NCBI RefSeq assembly: GCF_036127095.1
Contig: NZ_CP108006.1
Span: 3,348,001-3,412,000 of the forward strand
Source: Streptomyces sp. NBC_00335
GTDB lineage: Bacteria > Actinomycetota > Actinomycetes > Streptomycetales > Streptomycetaceae
Reading direction: 5' to 3'
Length of the DNA: 64,000 nucleotides
A program made the translations under genes and the position numbers. The notes beneath the pieces are model-generated. The model saw only the letters and a list, made by a program, of their open reading frames with translations. It was not told the DNA's origin and did no database searches. Shown piece after piece: positions 17,702 to 25,940 of the stretch. The first letter of the stretch is position 1. Each line of letters begins with the position of its first letter.

Positions 17702-18391
17702 ATGCGGATCCTGGTCGTCGAAGACGAAGTCAGCCTCGCCGATTCACTGCGGCGCGGCCTCTCCGCCGACGGCCACTGGGTCGATCTGGCCCACGACGGC
17801 CACCACGGCCTGGACCTGGCCCTCACCGGAGGCCCGTACGACGTGGTCCTCCTCGACCTGATGCTCCCCGGCCTCTCGGGCTACGAGATCTGCACCCGGA
17901 TGCGGTCCCACGGCGTCGCCACCCCGGTGCTGATGCTGACCGCCAAGGACGGCGAGTACGACGAGGCCGAGGGCCTGGACTCGGGTGCGGACGACTATCT
18001 GACGAAGCCGTTCTCCTTCGTCGTCCTCGCCGCCAGGCTCCGCGCCCTCACCCGCCGCGCCACCGCCGGCGACACCGCCCGGACCGGCGTCCTGCAGGCC
18101 GGCGACCTGGTCCTGGATCCCCGCGGCCGCCGCTGCCGCCGCGGCACGCACGAGATCGAGCTGACCGCCCGCGAGCTCGGCGTCCTGGGCTGCCTGATGG
18201 AGCAGCCCGGCCTGGCCGTCGCCAAGCAGGACATCCTCGACGAGGTCTGGGACACCCCGCACGGCATCGACCCGAACATCGTCGAGGTCTACGTCTCCTC
18301 GCTCCGCCGGAAGATCGACGCCCCCTTCGGCCGCCGCTCGATCCTCACCGTGCACGGCACCGGCTACCGGATGGCCCCGGACGGTGGCTGA
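17702..18391 (+). CDS. OmpR-family response regulator
   Basis: A 229-aa two-component regulator. The receiver domain (1-118) has E7/D8, phospho-acceptor D52 (VVLLDLMLPG), T at MLTAKD and K in LTKPF. The OmpR/PhoB winged helix is at 130-225 (LTARELGVLGCLMEQPGLAVAKQDILDEVWD, IVEVYVSSLRRKI, LTVHGTGYRM). ATG 17702 is 6 nt past GAGGCT, a poor -10, so the leader is short or absent. It overlaps its kinase gene by 8 bp. Probable targets are the LCP and SEDS genes just downstream, ahead of which direct CTCAG/TTCAG repeats occur. Confidence 0.94.
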   Translation: MRILVVEDEVSLADSLRRGLSADGHWVDLAHDGHHGLDLALTGGPYDVVLLDLMLPGLSGYEICTRMRSHGVATPVLMLTAKDGEYDEAEGLDSGADDYLTKPFSFVVLAARLRALTRRATAGDTARTGVLQAGDLVLDPRGRRCRRGTHEIELTARELGVLGCLMEQPGLAVAKQDILDEVWDTPHGIDPNIVEVYVSSLRRKIDAPFGRRSILTVHGTGYRMAPDGG

Positions 18392-19784
18392 GCCGCGGTC
18401 GAAGCCCCGGCCCCGCCGCCTCGGCAGCCTCCGCTCCCGCGCCGCCGCGGCCGCCGCCCTCGCGATGGCCGCCGTCCTGGCCGCCGGCGGGCTGTGGCTC
18501 TACGCCCTGCTGCGCGCCAACCTCATCGAGAACACCACCGGCCGCACCGAGCTCGCCGCCCGCAAGGTCGCCGCCCAGTACGACACCGGGAGCCTGCCGC
18601 CCGGGGGCCGGCTGCCCGCGCCCGAGGGCGGGGTCGACCTGGTCCTCGTGCGGAACGGGGCCGGCGCGGTCGTGGCCACCAGCGGGGACCTGAAGGACAC
18701 CCCGGAGGTCACGGAGCTGAGCCCCGCCCCCGGCCAGGACGTGCGGTCGGCCGTCCTGCCGCCCGCGCGCCCCGGCGCACAGCGGCGCGTGGTGGTCGCC
18801 GTGAACGCACCCGGCCCGCCGGGGGCACACGACCCGCACACCGTCTACGCCGCGACCGTGCTCGGAGACGTGGACGACGCCAACCGGGCCGTCGCGCTCG
18901 GCCTGCTGGCCGGCGCGCCCCCGCTGATCGTCTTCGCGGCGGCCCTGGCCTGGTGGGTGACGGGCCACGCGCTGCGCCCGGTCACCGCGATCCGCACCGG
19001 GCTGGCGGCGGTCACCGGGAGCGAGCTGGACCGGCGGGTCCCCGACCCGGGCGGCGCCGACGAGATCGCGCAGCTGGCCCGGACGGTCAACGACACGCTC
19101 GACCGGCTGGAGCGCGGCGACGCCCGGCAGCGGCAGTTCACCGCCGACGCCTCGCACGAGCTGCGCAACCCCCTCGCGGCCGTCCGGTCCCGGCTGGAGG
19201 TGGCGTTGCGGGACCCCGACCGGGAGTCGGTGGCGGCCGCGCTGGCCGATACCGAGCGGCTGCAGGCGATCGCGGCCGATCTGCTCCTGCTGGCCCGCCT
19301 CGACGGCGGGCCCGCGCCGCGCACCGAGCCGGTGGACCTCGCGCTGCTGGCCGCCGAGGACGCGGCGCGGCGCCCCGGGACCCGGGTTCCGCTACGGCTG
19401 GACGCGCGGGCTCCCGTACCGACCGCCGGGGATCCGGCGCGGCTGGAGCGGGCGCTGGCCAACCTGGTGGACAACGCCCTGCGGTACGCCCGTACCGGGG
19501 TCGTGGTCCGGGCCTCGGCCGAGGACGGCTGGGCGCTGCTGGAGGTCACGGACGACGGACCGGGCATCCCGGAGGCCGACCGGGACCGGGTCTTCGAGCG
19601 GTTCGTACGGCTGGACGCGGACCGGGGCCGCGCCGGTGGCGGCACCGGCCTGGGGCTGGCCATCGCCCGGGAGATCGCGCGGGCGCACGGCGGTGAGGTC
19701 CGTGCGCTCCCGGCGCCCGCCGGAGGCGCCCGGCTGGTGCTGCGCGTGCCCGCCCCGGCCGAATTCGGCCCCGCCGGCGCTTGA
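18384..19784 (+). CDS. Membrane sensor histidine kinase
   Basis: A 466-aa HAMP-type kinase partnering the upstream regulator. The first membrane helix is about residues 19-43 (AAALAMAAVLAAGGLWLYALL). An extracytoplasmic sensor of about 120 residues follows, and a second helix around 172-194. Then come a HAMP domain (RPVTAIRTGLAAV), the H-box DASHELRNPLA with His258, the N-box LVDNALRYA, and the G boxes DDGPGIPEADRDRVFERF and GGTGLGLAIAREIARAHGG. The GTG start lies inside the regulator's last codons (8-bp overlap), so the two are translationally coupled. Its last eight codons and stop (TGA 19782-19784) fall inside a copy of the interspersed repeat, so its C terminus may have been shaped by repeat insertion. 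Confidence 0.94.
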   Translation: MAEPRSKPRPRRLGSLRSRAAAAAALAMAAVLAAGGLWLYALLRANLIENTTGRTELAARKVAAQYDTGSLPPGGRLPAPEGGVDLVLVRNGAGAVVATSGDLKDTPEVTELSPAPGQDVRSAVLPPARPGAQRRVVVAVNAPGPPGAHDPHTVYAATVLGDVDDANRAVALGLLAGAPPLIVFAAALAWWVTGHALRPVTAIRTGLAAVTGSELDRRVPDPGGADEIAQLARTVNDTLDRLERGDARQRQFTADASHELRNPLAAVRSRLEVALRDPDRESVAAALADTERLQAIAADLLLLARLDGGPAPRTEPVDLALLAAEDAARRPGTRVPLRLDARAPVPTAGDPARLERALANLVDNALRYARTGVVVRASAEDGWALLEVTDDGPGIPEADRDRVFERFVRLDADRGRAGGGTGLGLAIAREIARAHGGEVRALPAPAGGARLVLRVPAPAEFGPAGA

Positions 19785-19812
19785 GGCCCGGGGTCCCGGG
19801 TCCGGGGTCCGG
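19754..19812 (+). repeat. Interspersed intergenic repeat, copy E, overlapping the kinase stop codon
   Basis: CCGAATTCGGCCCCGCCGGC then GCTTGAGGCCCGGGG. The TGA inside the conserved TTGAGG is the stop codon of the histidine kinase gene. Confidence 0.75.
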
Positions 19813-19845
19813 GGGCAGCGGCGGCGGCCCGGCCCTGAAGGCATC

Positions 19846-19870
19846 CTCAGAACCCTCAGGTTTCCTTCAG
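19846..19870 (+). promoter_or_regulatory. Direct CTCAG/CTCAG/TTCAG repeats ahead of the LCP gene
   Basis: CTCAG at 19846-19850 and 19855-19859, and TTCAG at 19866-19870, start 9 and 11 bp apart. An inverted CTGAAG lies just upstream (19835-19840). Direct half-sites at about one helical turn are typical operators of OmpR-family regulators. The cognate candidate is encoded two genes upstream. Inference only. Confidence 0.5.
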
Positions 19871-19895
19871 CACCGCTCCCCCAGCATCGGGATGC

Positions 19896-21167
19896 ATGAG
19901 CGCCCACCGCAGGAAGACCCGGGAACACAAGCCACCGATGCCCGCGTCCCGCCGCCGCAGGCTCACGCGCGCGCTGCTGGCGTCCGGCTGCGCCCTGGTG
20001 GTGCTCGCGGGGGCGACCGCCTGGTACCTGTACGACGACCTCGCCTCCAGCATCGCCAGCTCCAAGGCCCTGGAGGGCGCCGAGAAGTCGAAGTACGGCG
20101 ATGTGAACATCCTGCTGATGGGCCTGGACAGCCGCCGGGACCAGAACGGCGAGGACCTTCCCCCGGCGGTCCTCGACAAGCTGCACGCGGGCGCGAGCTC
20201 CGACGTCGGCGGCTACAACACCAACACCCTGATCCTGTTGCACGTCCCCGGCGACGGGGGCCGGGCGAAGGCCTTCTCGGTGCCGCGCGACGACTTCGTC
20301 GAGCTGCACGGCGTGCCGGGCTTCACCGGCAAGGCCAAGATCAAGGAGGCCTACGGGCGGGCGAAGGCCAAGGTGGAGGAGCAGCTCGCGGCCAAGGGGG
20401 TCAAGGACCCTCGGCAGCTGGAGCGCGAGGGGCGCGAGGCGGGCCGCAAGGCGGAGCTGGAGACGGTGCGCACTTTCCTGGGCGTGCCGATCGACCACTT
20501 CGCCGAGCTGAACCTGGCCGGCTTCTATCACCTCGCGGACGCGCTGGACGGCGTACCGGTGTGCCTGAAGAAGCCGGTGAAGGACAGGTACTCGGGGGCC
20601 GACTTCCCGGCGGGACGCCAGACGCTCGACGGGCAGCAGTCGCTGGCCTTCGTACGGCAGCGGCACGGCCTGACCATGGGCGACCTGGACCGGACGAAGC
20701 GGCAGCAGGCGTTCCTGGCGGGGGCCACGTACAAGCTGAACCAGGCCGGGACCTTCACCGATCCGCTGAAGCTGATGAAGCTGATCGACTCGGCGAAGCA
20801 GGACGTCGTCACCGACGAGGGGTGGGACCTGCTGTCGTTCGTGAAGCAGGCGAAGAACCTGTCCGGGGGCAACGTGGAGTTTGTGACCCTTCCCATCGAG
20901 GACTTCGGCAGGAACCACGGCGCCGAGATAAACGTCGTAGATGATATGAAGATAAAGCGGTTCATAGCCGAGCGGATCGGGCCCGGGGCCACTGCGAGCC
21001 CGAGCGCGCCTGGCGCCGCTCCCTCCTCACCGGGCACACCGCCCGCCCCGCAGGGCTCCGCCCCGGGCTCCCCCCGCAGTTCCGCGCCGGCCCCCGCGCC
21101 CGCACCGTCCCGGAGCGGCAGCGAAACCTCCGCCATCGACGGCGGCGGCGTCCCGTGCGTGGACTGA
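19896..21167 (+). CDS. LytR-CpsA-Psr (LCP) family phosphotransferase
   Basis: A 423-aa LCP protein. The family transfers undecaprenyl-linked glycopolymers to peptidoglycan on the outer face of the membrane. A basic cytoplasmic tail (1-26) and one membrane helix (about 27-48) precede the LCP domain (68-340). Motifs: VNILLMGLDSRRD, YNTNTLILLHV (the usual SDT is NTNT), FSVPRDD, HFAELNLAGFYHLADALDGVPV, YSGADFPAGRQTLDGQQSLAFVRQRHG and GDLDRTKRQQAFL. The 75-residue tail is Pro/Ala/Ser-rich and disordered. ATG 19896 has GGGAT just upstream. An internal ATG (19938) is also possible. The 3' end overlaps the SEDS gene by 13 bp. Confidence 0.93.
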   Translation: MSAHRRKTREHKPPMPASRRRRLTRALLASGCALVVLAGATAWYLYDDLASSIASSKALEGAEKSKYGDVNILLMGLDSRRDQNGEDLPPAVLDKLHAGASSDVGGYNTNTLILLHVPGDGGRAKAFSVPRDDFVELHGVPGFTGKAKIKEAYGRAKAKVEEQLAAKGVKDPRQLEREGREAGRKAELETVRTFLGVPIDHFAELNLAGFYHLADALDGVPVCLKKPVKDRYSGADFPAGRQTLDGQQSLAFVRQRHGLTMGDLDRTKRQQAFLAGATYKLNQAGTFTDPLKLMKLIDSAKQDVVTDEGWDLLSFVKQAKNLSGGNVEFVTLPIEDFGRNHGAEINVVDDMKIKRFIAERIGPGATASPSAPGAAPSSPGTPPAPQGSAPGSPRSSAPAPAPAPSRSGSETSAIDGGGVPCVD

Positions 21168-22570
21168 AACCCCTGACCACAGCGGGCGCGCGCCGCCGCA
21201 CGGAAGCACTGCTGCTCGTCCTCGTCCTCGCCGTGACCATTTCCGGCCACATCAGCGCGGGCCTCGCGATGAACGACGAGCTGCCGCCCGGTCTCACCGG
21301 CTTCGTGGTCAGCATGACGCTGCTCGCGCTGGTGGGTCACCTGGCCGTGCGCCGGTTCGCGGCGTACGCGGATCCGCTGATCTTCCCGCTGGCCCTGCTG
21401 CTGACCGGGCTGGGGCTGGTGCTGCTGCACCGCCTCGACCAGGGCTACCTCGACCGGTACAACTCTCCGGCGAACGCTCCGGGCCAGTTGATGTGGACGG
21501 TGGTCGGCGTCGCGGCCTGCATCGCGGTGCTGGCGCTCCTGCGCGACCACCGGCTGCTGCAGCGGTTCATCTACATCACGATGGTCGCGGCACTGGTGGC
21601 GCTGATCGCGCCGGCGTTCTTCGGCGCGGACAAGTACGGGGCGAAGCGCTGGATCTTCATCGGCGGGCTCTCGCTCCAGCCCGGCGAGTTCGTGAAGATC
21701 ATGATCGCGGTCTTCTTCGCGGGCTACCTGGTGATCCACCGCGATGCGCTCGCCCTGTCGGGCCGCAAGTTCCTGGGCATGCGGCTGCCGCCGATGCGCC
21801 AGCTCGGCCCCCTCATCACGGTGTGGATCGTCTCGCTGCTCGTGCTGGTCTTCGAGCGCGACCTCGGCACCTCGCTGCTCTTCTTCGGCGTTTTCGTGGT
21901 CATGCTCTACGTGGCCACGGAGCGCACGAGCTGGATCGTCGTTGGCCTGGTGCTCGCCTCGGCGGGCGCCTTCGTGGTGGGCACGACGGAACCGCACGTC
22001 AAGGCCCGTGTGGCCGCCTGGCTGAACCCGCTGTCGTACTACTGGAAGGACCGGCCGCCGGGCGTCATCTCGGACCAGTCGGCGCAGGCCCTGTTCAGCT
22101 TCGGCACGGGCGGCGTCTCCGGCACGGGCCTCGGCATGGGCCATCCCGAACTGATCGGGTTCGCCGGCCGCAGCGACTTCATCCTGACGACGGTGGGCGA
22201 GGAGCTCGGCCTGGCCGGGATCATGGCCGTCCTGATCCTGTACGCGCTCCTCGTGCAGCGCGGGCTGCGGATGGCGCTGGGCGCGCGCGACCCGTTCGGC
22301 AAGCTGCTGGCGGTGGGCCTCTCGTCGGCCCTCGCGCTCCAGGTCTTCATCGTGGCGGGCGGGGTCACGGGGCTGATCCCGCTGACGGGCAAGGCCCTGC
22401 CCTTCCTTGCCGCGGGCGGCTCGTCCCTCCTGGCCAACTGGATCATGATCGCCCTGTTGCTGCGCATCTCCGACAGCACGGAAAGACAGCGCGAGGCGGA
22501 CGCCCGGGGCCCGGCGGAAACGACGATCACCCCGCAGGTCGAGCCCGCAACCCAGCCCGCCCCGTCTTAG
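21155..22570 (+). CDS. SEDS-family peptidoglycan polymerase (RodA/FtsW-like)
   Basis: A 471-aa polytopic protein of the SEDS family, glycan-strand polymerases that work with a class B PBP at the membrane. About 12 hydrophobic helices are visible. Family motifs: GAKRWIFIGGLSLQPGEFVKIMIAVFFAGYL, ERDLGTSLLFFGVFVVMLYVA, GGVSGTGLGMGHPELI, DFILTTVGEELGLAG and TGLIPLTGKALPFLAAGGSSLLANW. The GTG start at 21155 lies inside the LCP gene, 13 bp before its stop, so translation is coupled. No PBP gene is adjacent, unlike the usual rodA-pbp pairs. Whether it is a RodA, an FtsW paralogue or a sporulation-specific SEDS protein cannot be decided here. Confidence 0.93.
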   Translation: MRGLKPLTTAGARRRTEALLLVLVLAVTISGHISAGLAMNDELPPGLTGFVVSMTLLALVGHLAVRRFAAYADPLIFPLALLLTGLGLVLLHRLDQGYLDRYNSPANAPGQLMWTVVGVAACIAVLALLRDHRLLQRFIYITMVAALVALIAPAFFGADKYGAKRWIFIGGLSLQPGEFVKIMIAVFFAGYLVIHRDALALSGRKFLGMRLPPMRQLGPLITVWIVSLLVLVFERDLGTSLLFFGVFVVMLYVATERTSWIVVGLVLASAGAFVVGTTEPHVKARVAAWLNPLSYYWKDRPPGVISDQSAQALFSFGTGGVSGTGLGMGHPELIGFAGRSDFILTTVGEELGLAGIMAVLILYALLVQRGLRMALGARDPFGKLLAVGLSSALALQVFIVAGGVTGLIPLTGKALPFLAAGGSSLLANWIMIALLLRISDSTERQREADARGPAETTITPQVEPATQPAPS

Positions 22571-22583
22571 GGCACACGCCCTA
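22568..22583. terminator. Minimal dyad made of both stop codons of convergent genes
   Basis: TAGGGC-ACAC-GCCCTA. The left TAG is the SEDS stop and the right CTA is the complement of the deacetylase stop. The two coding regions are only 10 bp apart, so no larger terminator fits. Confidence 0.5.
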
Positions 22584-23465
22584 GAGGTAGTCCTCCAGCC
22601 GGCCGATCCGGTAGCCCTGCTCCTGTATCCGCCGGAGCATCCGGGTCGTCATCTCGGTCTCCGTCGTGCCCTTCAGCTCGGAGGGGCCGCGGAAGTGGGC
22701 CAGGATGATGTCACCCGGTTTGAGGGCGGAGCCCTCGGCGTACTGGAAATTGTTGATCTGCATCGACACGCGCCACAGCAGAAGCTGGGATATCCCGCAC
22801 TCGTGCGCGGCCCTGAGGGTGTCGTCGTTGTGGTTGCCGTACGGCGGGCGGAAGAGCGTCGGCCGCTTGCCGAAGCGCGTCTCCAGGCGGTCCTGCTGCC
22901 CGCATATCTCCCTCTTCTGCGCCTCGAAGGACAGGGTCCGCAGATTCGGGTGCGTCAGGGTGTGGTTGTTTATCGTGCTGTCGGAGCCGTTGTCGCGGAG
23001 CTTTTCGAAGTGGCCGTAGTCCGACGAGGCGATGTTGTCCGTCAGGAACATGCTGATCGGCAGTTTCAGATCCGCGGCCATCTTGAGGAACTCGGGGTTC
23101 TTCTCGGCGCCGTCGTCGAAGGTCAGGAAGACGACCTTGTCGTCCGCCGGGACGGGTATTCGGTCGACGACCTGGACCCGGCCCGCCTTGGCCGGCGCGA
23201 TCCGGGGTTTGACGGCCGGCTTGGGCGCGTACTGGAGGGGGCCGCTGAGGCCCCACTTCTTGTACGCCTCGTCCGCCGCGGCCGCCGATCCCTTGGCCTG
23301 CGCGGAGGGGGAGGCCGCCCCCGAGGGCGACGGAGTCGCCCTGGCCTCCGTGGTCTTGCGCCCCAGTCTCTCGATGGGGTCCACGCTGTCCCCGCACCCC
23401 GTCAGGGACAGCGCGAGCGCGCCGGCCGTCAGCGTCCCGGCTACGAACCGGCGCGCGTGCTTCAC
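22581..23465 (-). CDS. Lipoprotein polysaccharide deacetylase (NodB domain), second of a tandem pair
   Basis: A 294-aa secreted lipoprotein. The signal peptide ends in the lipobox LTGC (Cys24). A Ser/Ala/Pro linker runs to about residue 60. The NodB-type carbohydrate esterase 4 domain follows: FLTFDDGAEKNPEF (motif 1, metal and base Asp), NNHTLTHPNL (motif 2, two His), RPPYGNHNDDTL (motif 3) and DIILAHFRG (motif 5 His). Likely removes N- or O-acetyl groups from a wall glycan outside the membrane. The GTG start overlaps the upstream paralogue's TGA (GTGA), so the two are translationally coupled. It ends 10 bp from the convergent SEDS gene. Substrate unknown. Confidence 0.92.
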   Translation of the reverse strand: MKHARRFVAGTLTAGALALSLTGCGDSVDPIERLGRKTTEARATPSPSGAASPSAQAKGSAAAADEAYKKWGLSGPLQYAPKPAVKPRIAPAKAGRVQVVDRIPVPADDKVVFLTFDDGAEKNPEFLKMAADLKLPISMFLTDNIASSDYGHFEKLRDNGSDSTINNHTLTHPNLRTLSFEAQKREICGQQDRLETRFGKRPTLFRPPYGNHNDDTLRAAHECGISQLLLWRVSMQINNFQYAEGSALKPGDIILAHFRGPSELKGTTETEMTTRMLRRIQEQGYRIGRLEDYL

Positions 23466-24427
23466 AAGTAATCCTCCAGGCGAGCCACGGCGTACCCCTT
23501 GTCCGTGACGGTCTTCATGACGTGACGGATCATGTCAGTCATGCTTCCCTTCCAGTCTTCCTTGCCCCGGAAGTGCGTGAGGATGATGTCTCCGGGGTGC
23601 AGGTCCTTGTCCCACTCCCGCCAGTCCATCCGGTTGGGGAAGGCCTCCTCGTTCCACAGCGGAACGGCCTTGATCCCGCAGGACTTGGCCGCGCGCAGCG
23701 TGTCCTCGTTGTAGTTCCCGTACGGCGGCCGGAAGAGCGTCGGCCGCTTGCCGAACGTCTTCTCGATCGTGTCCTGCTGACCGCAGATCTCCTGGCGCTG
23801 CTTCTCGTACGAGAGCGCCGGCATGTAGCGGTGGTTGAGCGTGTGGTTGTTCAGCGAGACGCCCGCCGCCTGCATCTCCTTGAAGTACGGGTAGTTGTCC
23901 CGGACCAGGTAGTCGCTCAGGAAGGCGGTGTACGGGAGCTTCAGTTCCTGCATCATCTTCAGGAACTCGGGGTCCTTCTCGGCCCCGTCGTCGATCGTCA
24001 GGAAGACGACCTTCTCCTCCGTGGGGACGGTGGTGAAGACCGGGGGCAGCTCGTCCTGTCCCTCGACCTCGAAGCCGTCGCGGGTGCTGATCTCCGGCTT
24101 CTCCTTGGGCGCTTGCGGAGCGACGAGCGGCGGCTTGAGCAGCCCCCACTTCTTCGCGGCCACGATCCTCGCCTGTTGGAGGGCCTTCAGCTTCTCGGCG
24201 TAGGTGCCGAGCGCGCCGGCCGCTCCGGCCTGTTCGCCCGCGGCGCCCGCGGCGGCCTTCGCCTTGGCGGCCTTGTCCGGCGCCTCGGACCCGCCGGCTC
24301 CGCAACCCGTGCCGAGTGCGGCGAGGAGCAGTGCGGCCATCGCGGCCGCACCCAACCGGCCGCGCGCGACTGCCGCGACCCGGTGACCATGCTGCGTCTT
24401 ATGTTCCGTTTGTCGGACTAGCTGCAT
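23462..24427 (-). CDS. Lipoprotein polysaccharide deacetylase (NodB domain), first of a tandem pair
   Basis: A 321-aa paralogue of the downstream gene. It has a signal peptide with lipobox LGTGC, then an Ala/Lys-rich linker that looks helical (KAAKAKAAAGAAGEQAGAAG). The NodB domain has FLTIDDGAEKDPEF, NNHTLNHRYM, RPPYGNYNEDTL and DIILTHFRG, so all metal and catalytic positions are kept. Both paralogues share a KKWGL segment before the domain and end in RLEDYL, which indicates local duplication. The ATG at 24427 has no clear ribosome site; starts a little downstream are possible. The pair faces the LCP-SEDS operon. Confidence 0.92.
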   Translation of the reverse strand: MQLVRQTEHKTQHGHRVAAVARGRLGAAAMAALLLAALGTGCGAGGSEAPDKAAKAKAAAGAAGEQAGAAGALGTYAEKLKALQQARIVAAKKWGLLKPPLVAPQAPKEKPEISTRDGFEVEGQDELPPVFTTVPTEEKVVFLTIDDGAEKDPEFLKMMQELKLPYTAFLSDYLVRDNYPYFKEMQAAGVSLNNHTLNHRYMPALSYEKQRQEICGQQDTIEKTFGKRPTLFRPPYGNYNEDTLRAAKSCGIKAVPLWNEEAFPNRMDWREWDKDLHPGDIILTHFRGKEDWKGSMTDMIRHVMKTVTDKGYAVARLEDYL

Positions 24428-24515
24428 AGTTGGGCATCTTTACACCAGCCATGCACGCACCCCGTCCGACACCGCGAGGAGAATCCGACCTTCCTCCGAG
24501 TGGCCCACCGTGGCC

Positions 24516-24521
24516 GACAAT
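24516..24521 (+). promoter_or_regulatory. -10 GACAAT for a leaderless methyltransferase mRNA
   Basis: GACAAT, then six bases (GGACCC), then GTG 24528. The same layout occurs at coaA (37738) and nearly at the ABC-F gene (45612). No convincing -35. Confidence 0.55.
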
Positions 24522-24527
24522 GGACCC

Positions 24528-25706
24528 GTGACCCCCGAAGACTTCGCCGCGCTCCTCGCCCCCGAGGGCCACGCCCTCCTCGACTCGCTCCGCGACTACG
24601 ACCCCGCCCAGGAGCTCGCCGTCGCCACCCGGCTGCGCCGCGAACACCCCGCCGCACTGGTCTCCGCCGCCCTCGGGCAGGCCCGGCTGCGGCAGCGCGC
24701 GGTGGCGAAGTTCGGGGCCGAGGACGCCCACCGGATGTACTTCACCCCCGGCGGCGGGGAGATGGCCACCCGCGCCTCGGTGGCCTCCTACCGCGCCGAG
24801 CGGCTCGCCGCCCTCGGCGTACGGAGCCTCGCGGACCTCTGCTGCGGCATCGGCGGGGACGCCCTGGCCCTGGCCCGGCTCGGCATCCGCGTCCTGGCGG
24901 TGGACCACGATCCGCTGACCGTCGCCGTCGCGCGCGCGAACGCCGAGGCACTGGGGCTGGCGGACCTGATCGAGGTCCGGGAGGCCGATGTGACGGAGGT
25001 CGACACCGCGGGCTACGACGCCGTCTTCATCGACCCGGCCCGCCGGGGCGGGCGGGGCCGCATCTTCGACCCCGAGTCCTACTCGCCTCCGCTGTCCTGG
25101 GCGATCGCCACCGCCCGCGCCGCGAAGATCGCCGCCATCAAGATCGCCCCGGGGATCCCGCACGAGGCGGTGCCCGCCGAGGCGCAGGCCGAATGGATCT
25201 CCGACCAGGGGGACGTGAAGGAGGCCGTGCTGTGGTTCGGGACGGCCCCGGGCGAGATCCGCGCCACCCTGCTGCCCGGTCCGCGCGCGCTGGCGACCGC
25301 CGATCCGCTTCCCGATCCCGAGGCCGGTCCGGTCGGCCGCTACCTCTACGAGCCCGACGGGGCCGTGATCCGGGCCCACCTCGTCGCCGAGGTCGCCGAG
25401 CAGCTGGGCGGGCGGCTGATCGACCCGACGATCGCGTACATCACCGCCGACGAGCTGCACGAGACCCCGTACGCGACCTCGTACGAGATCACCGACGTGC
25501 TGCCGTTCGGGCTGAAGAAGCTCAAGGCGCTGATGCGCGAGCGCGGGGTCGGCATCCTCACGGTGAAGAAGCGCGGTTCCGCGATCGAGCCCGAGGAACT
25601 GCGCAAGAAGGTGAAGCCGCAGGGGCCGAACTCCGCCACGGTGTTCCTGACCCGGGTCGCCGGGGCCCCCTCGATGCTGATCGGCTCACCGACCGCCCGC
25701 CCCTGA
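24528..25706 (+). CDS. Class I SAM-dependent methyltransferase (THUMP-like C-terminal domain)
   Basis: A 392-aa predicted methyltransferase. The SAM-binding fold starts at SLADLCCGIGGDALALARLG (motif I), then VLAVDHDPLTVAVARANAEALGL (motif II, acidic Asp) and YDAVFIDPARRGGRGRIFDPESYSPPLSW, a DPPR-like motif IV typical of RNA or DNA base methyltransferases. The C-terminal third (LPFGLKKLKALMRERGVGILTVKKRGSAIEPEELRKKV) matches the THUMP-like domain attached to this family, which suggests an RNA substrate. I chose GTG 24528 because it is 6 nt behind GACAAT. An in-frame GTG at 24510 adds six residues but has no ribosome site. Target base unknown. Confidence 0.88.
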   Translation: MTPEDFAALLAPEGHALLDSLRDYDPAQELAVATRLRREHPAALVSAALGQARLRQRAVAKFGAEDAHRMYFTPGGGEMATRASVASYRAERLAALGVRSLADLCCGIGGDALALARLGIRVLAVDHDPLTVAVARANAEALGLADLIEVREADVTEVDTAGYDAVFIDPARRGGRGRIFDPESYSPPLSWAIATARAAKIAAIKIAPGIPHEAVPAEAQAEWISDQGDVKEAVLWFGTAPGEIRATLLPGPRALATADPLPDPEAGPVGRYLYEPDGAVIRAHLVAEVAEQLGGRLIDPTIAYITADELHETPYATSYEITDVLPFGLKKLKALMRERGVGILTVKKRGSAIEPEELRKKVKPQGPNSATVFLTRVAGAPSMLIGSPTARP

Positions 25707-25940
25707 CGGCAGGCTCCGGCCCTCTCCCCCGAAGGCCCCCAGCGCCCACCGATGGCGCGCGCCCGCCTTGCCGAGTCCCAGCAAGGCTGCGCCGCCCGAG
25801 CTCCCCCAGGAAACGGGCGCGGTCGGCCCGTACGGCGTGCTCGTCGAACCAGGCGCGCAGGTGCGGCGGCAGGTCGCGGCGAGGCATGCGCATGACCAGA
25901 TCCGCACGCCACGGGCCCGGACGGGCCTCCCGGAGGAGGC

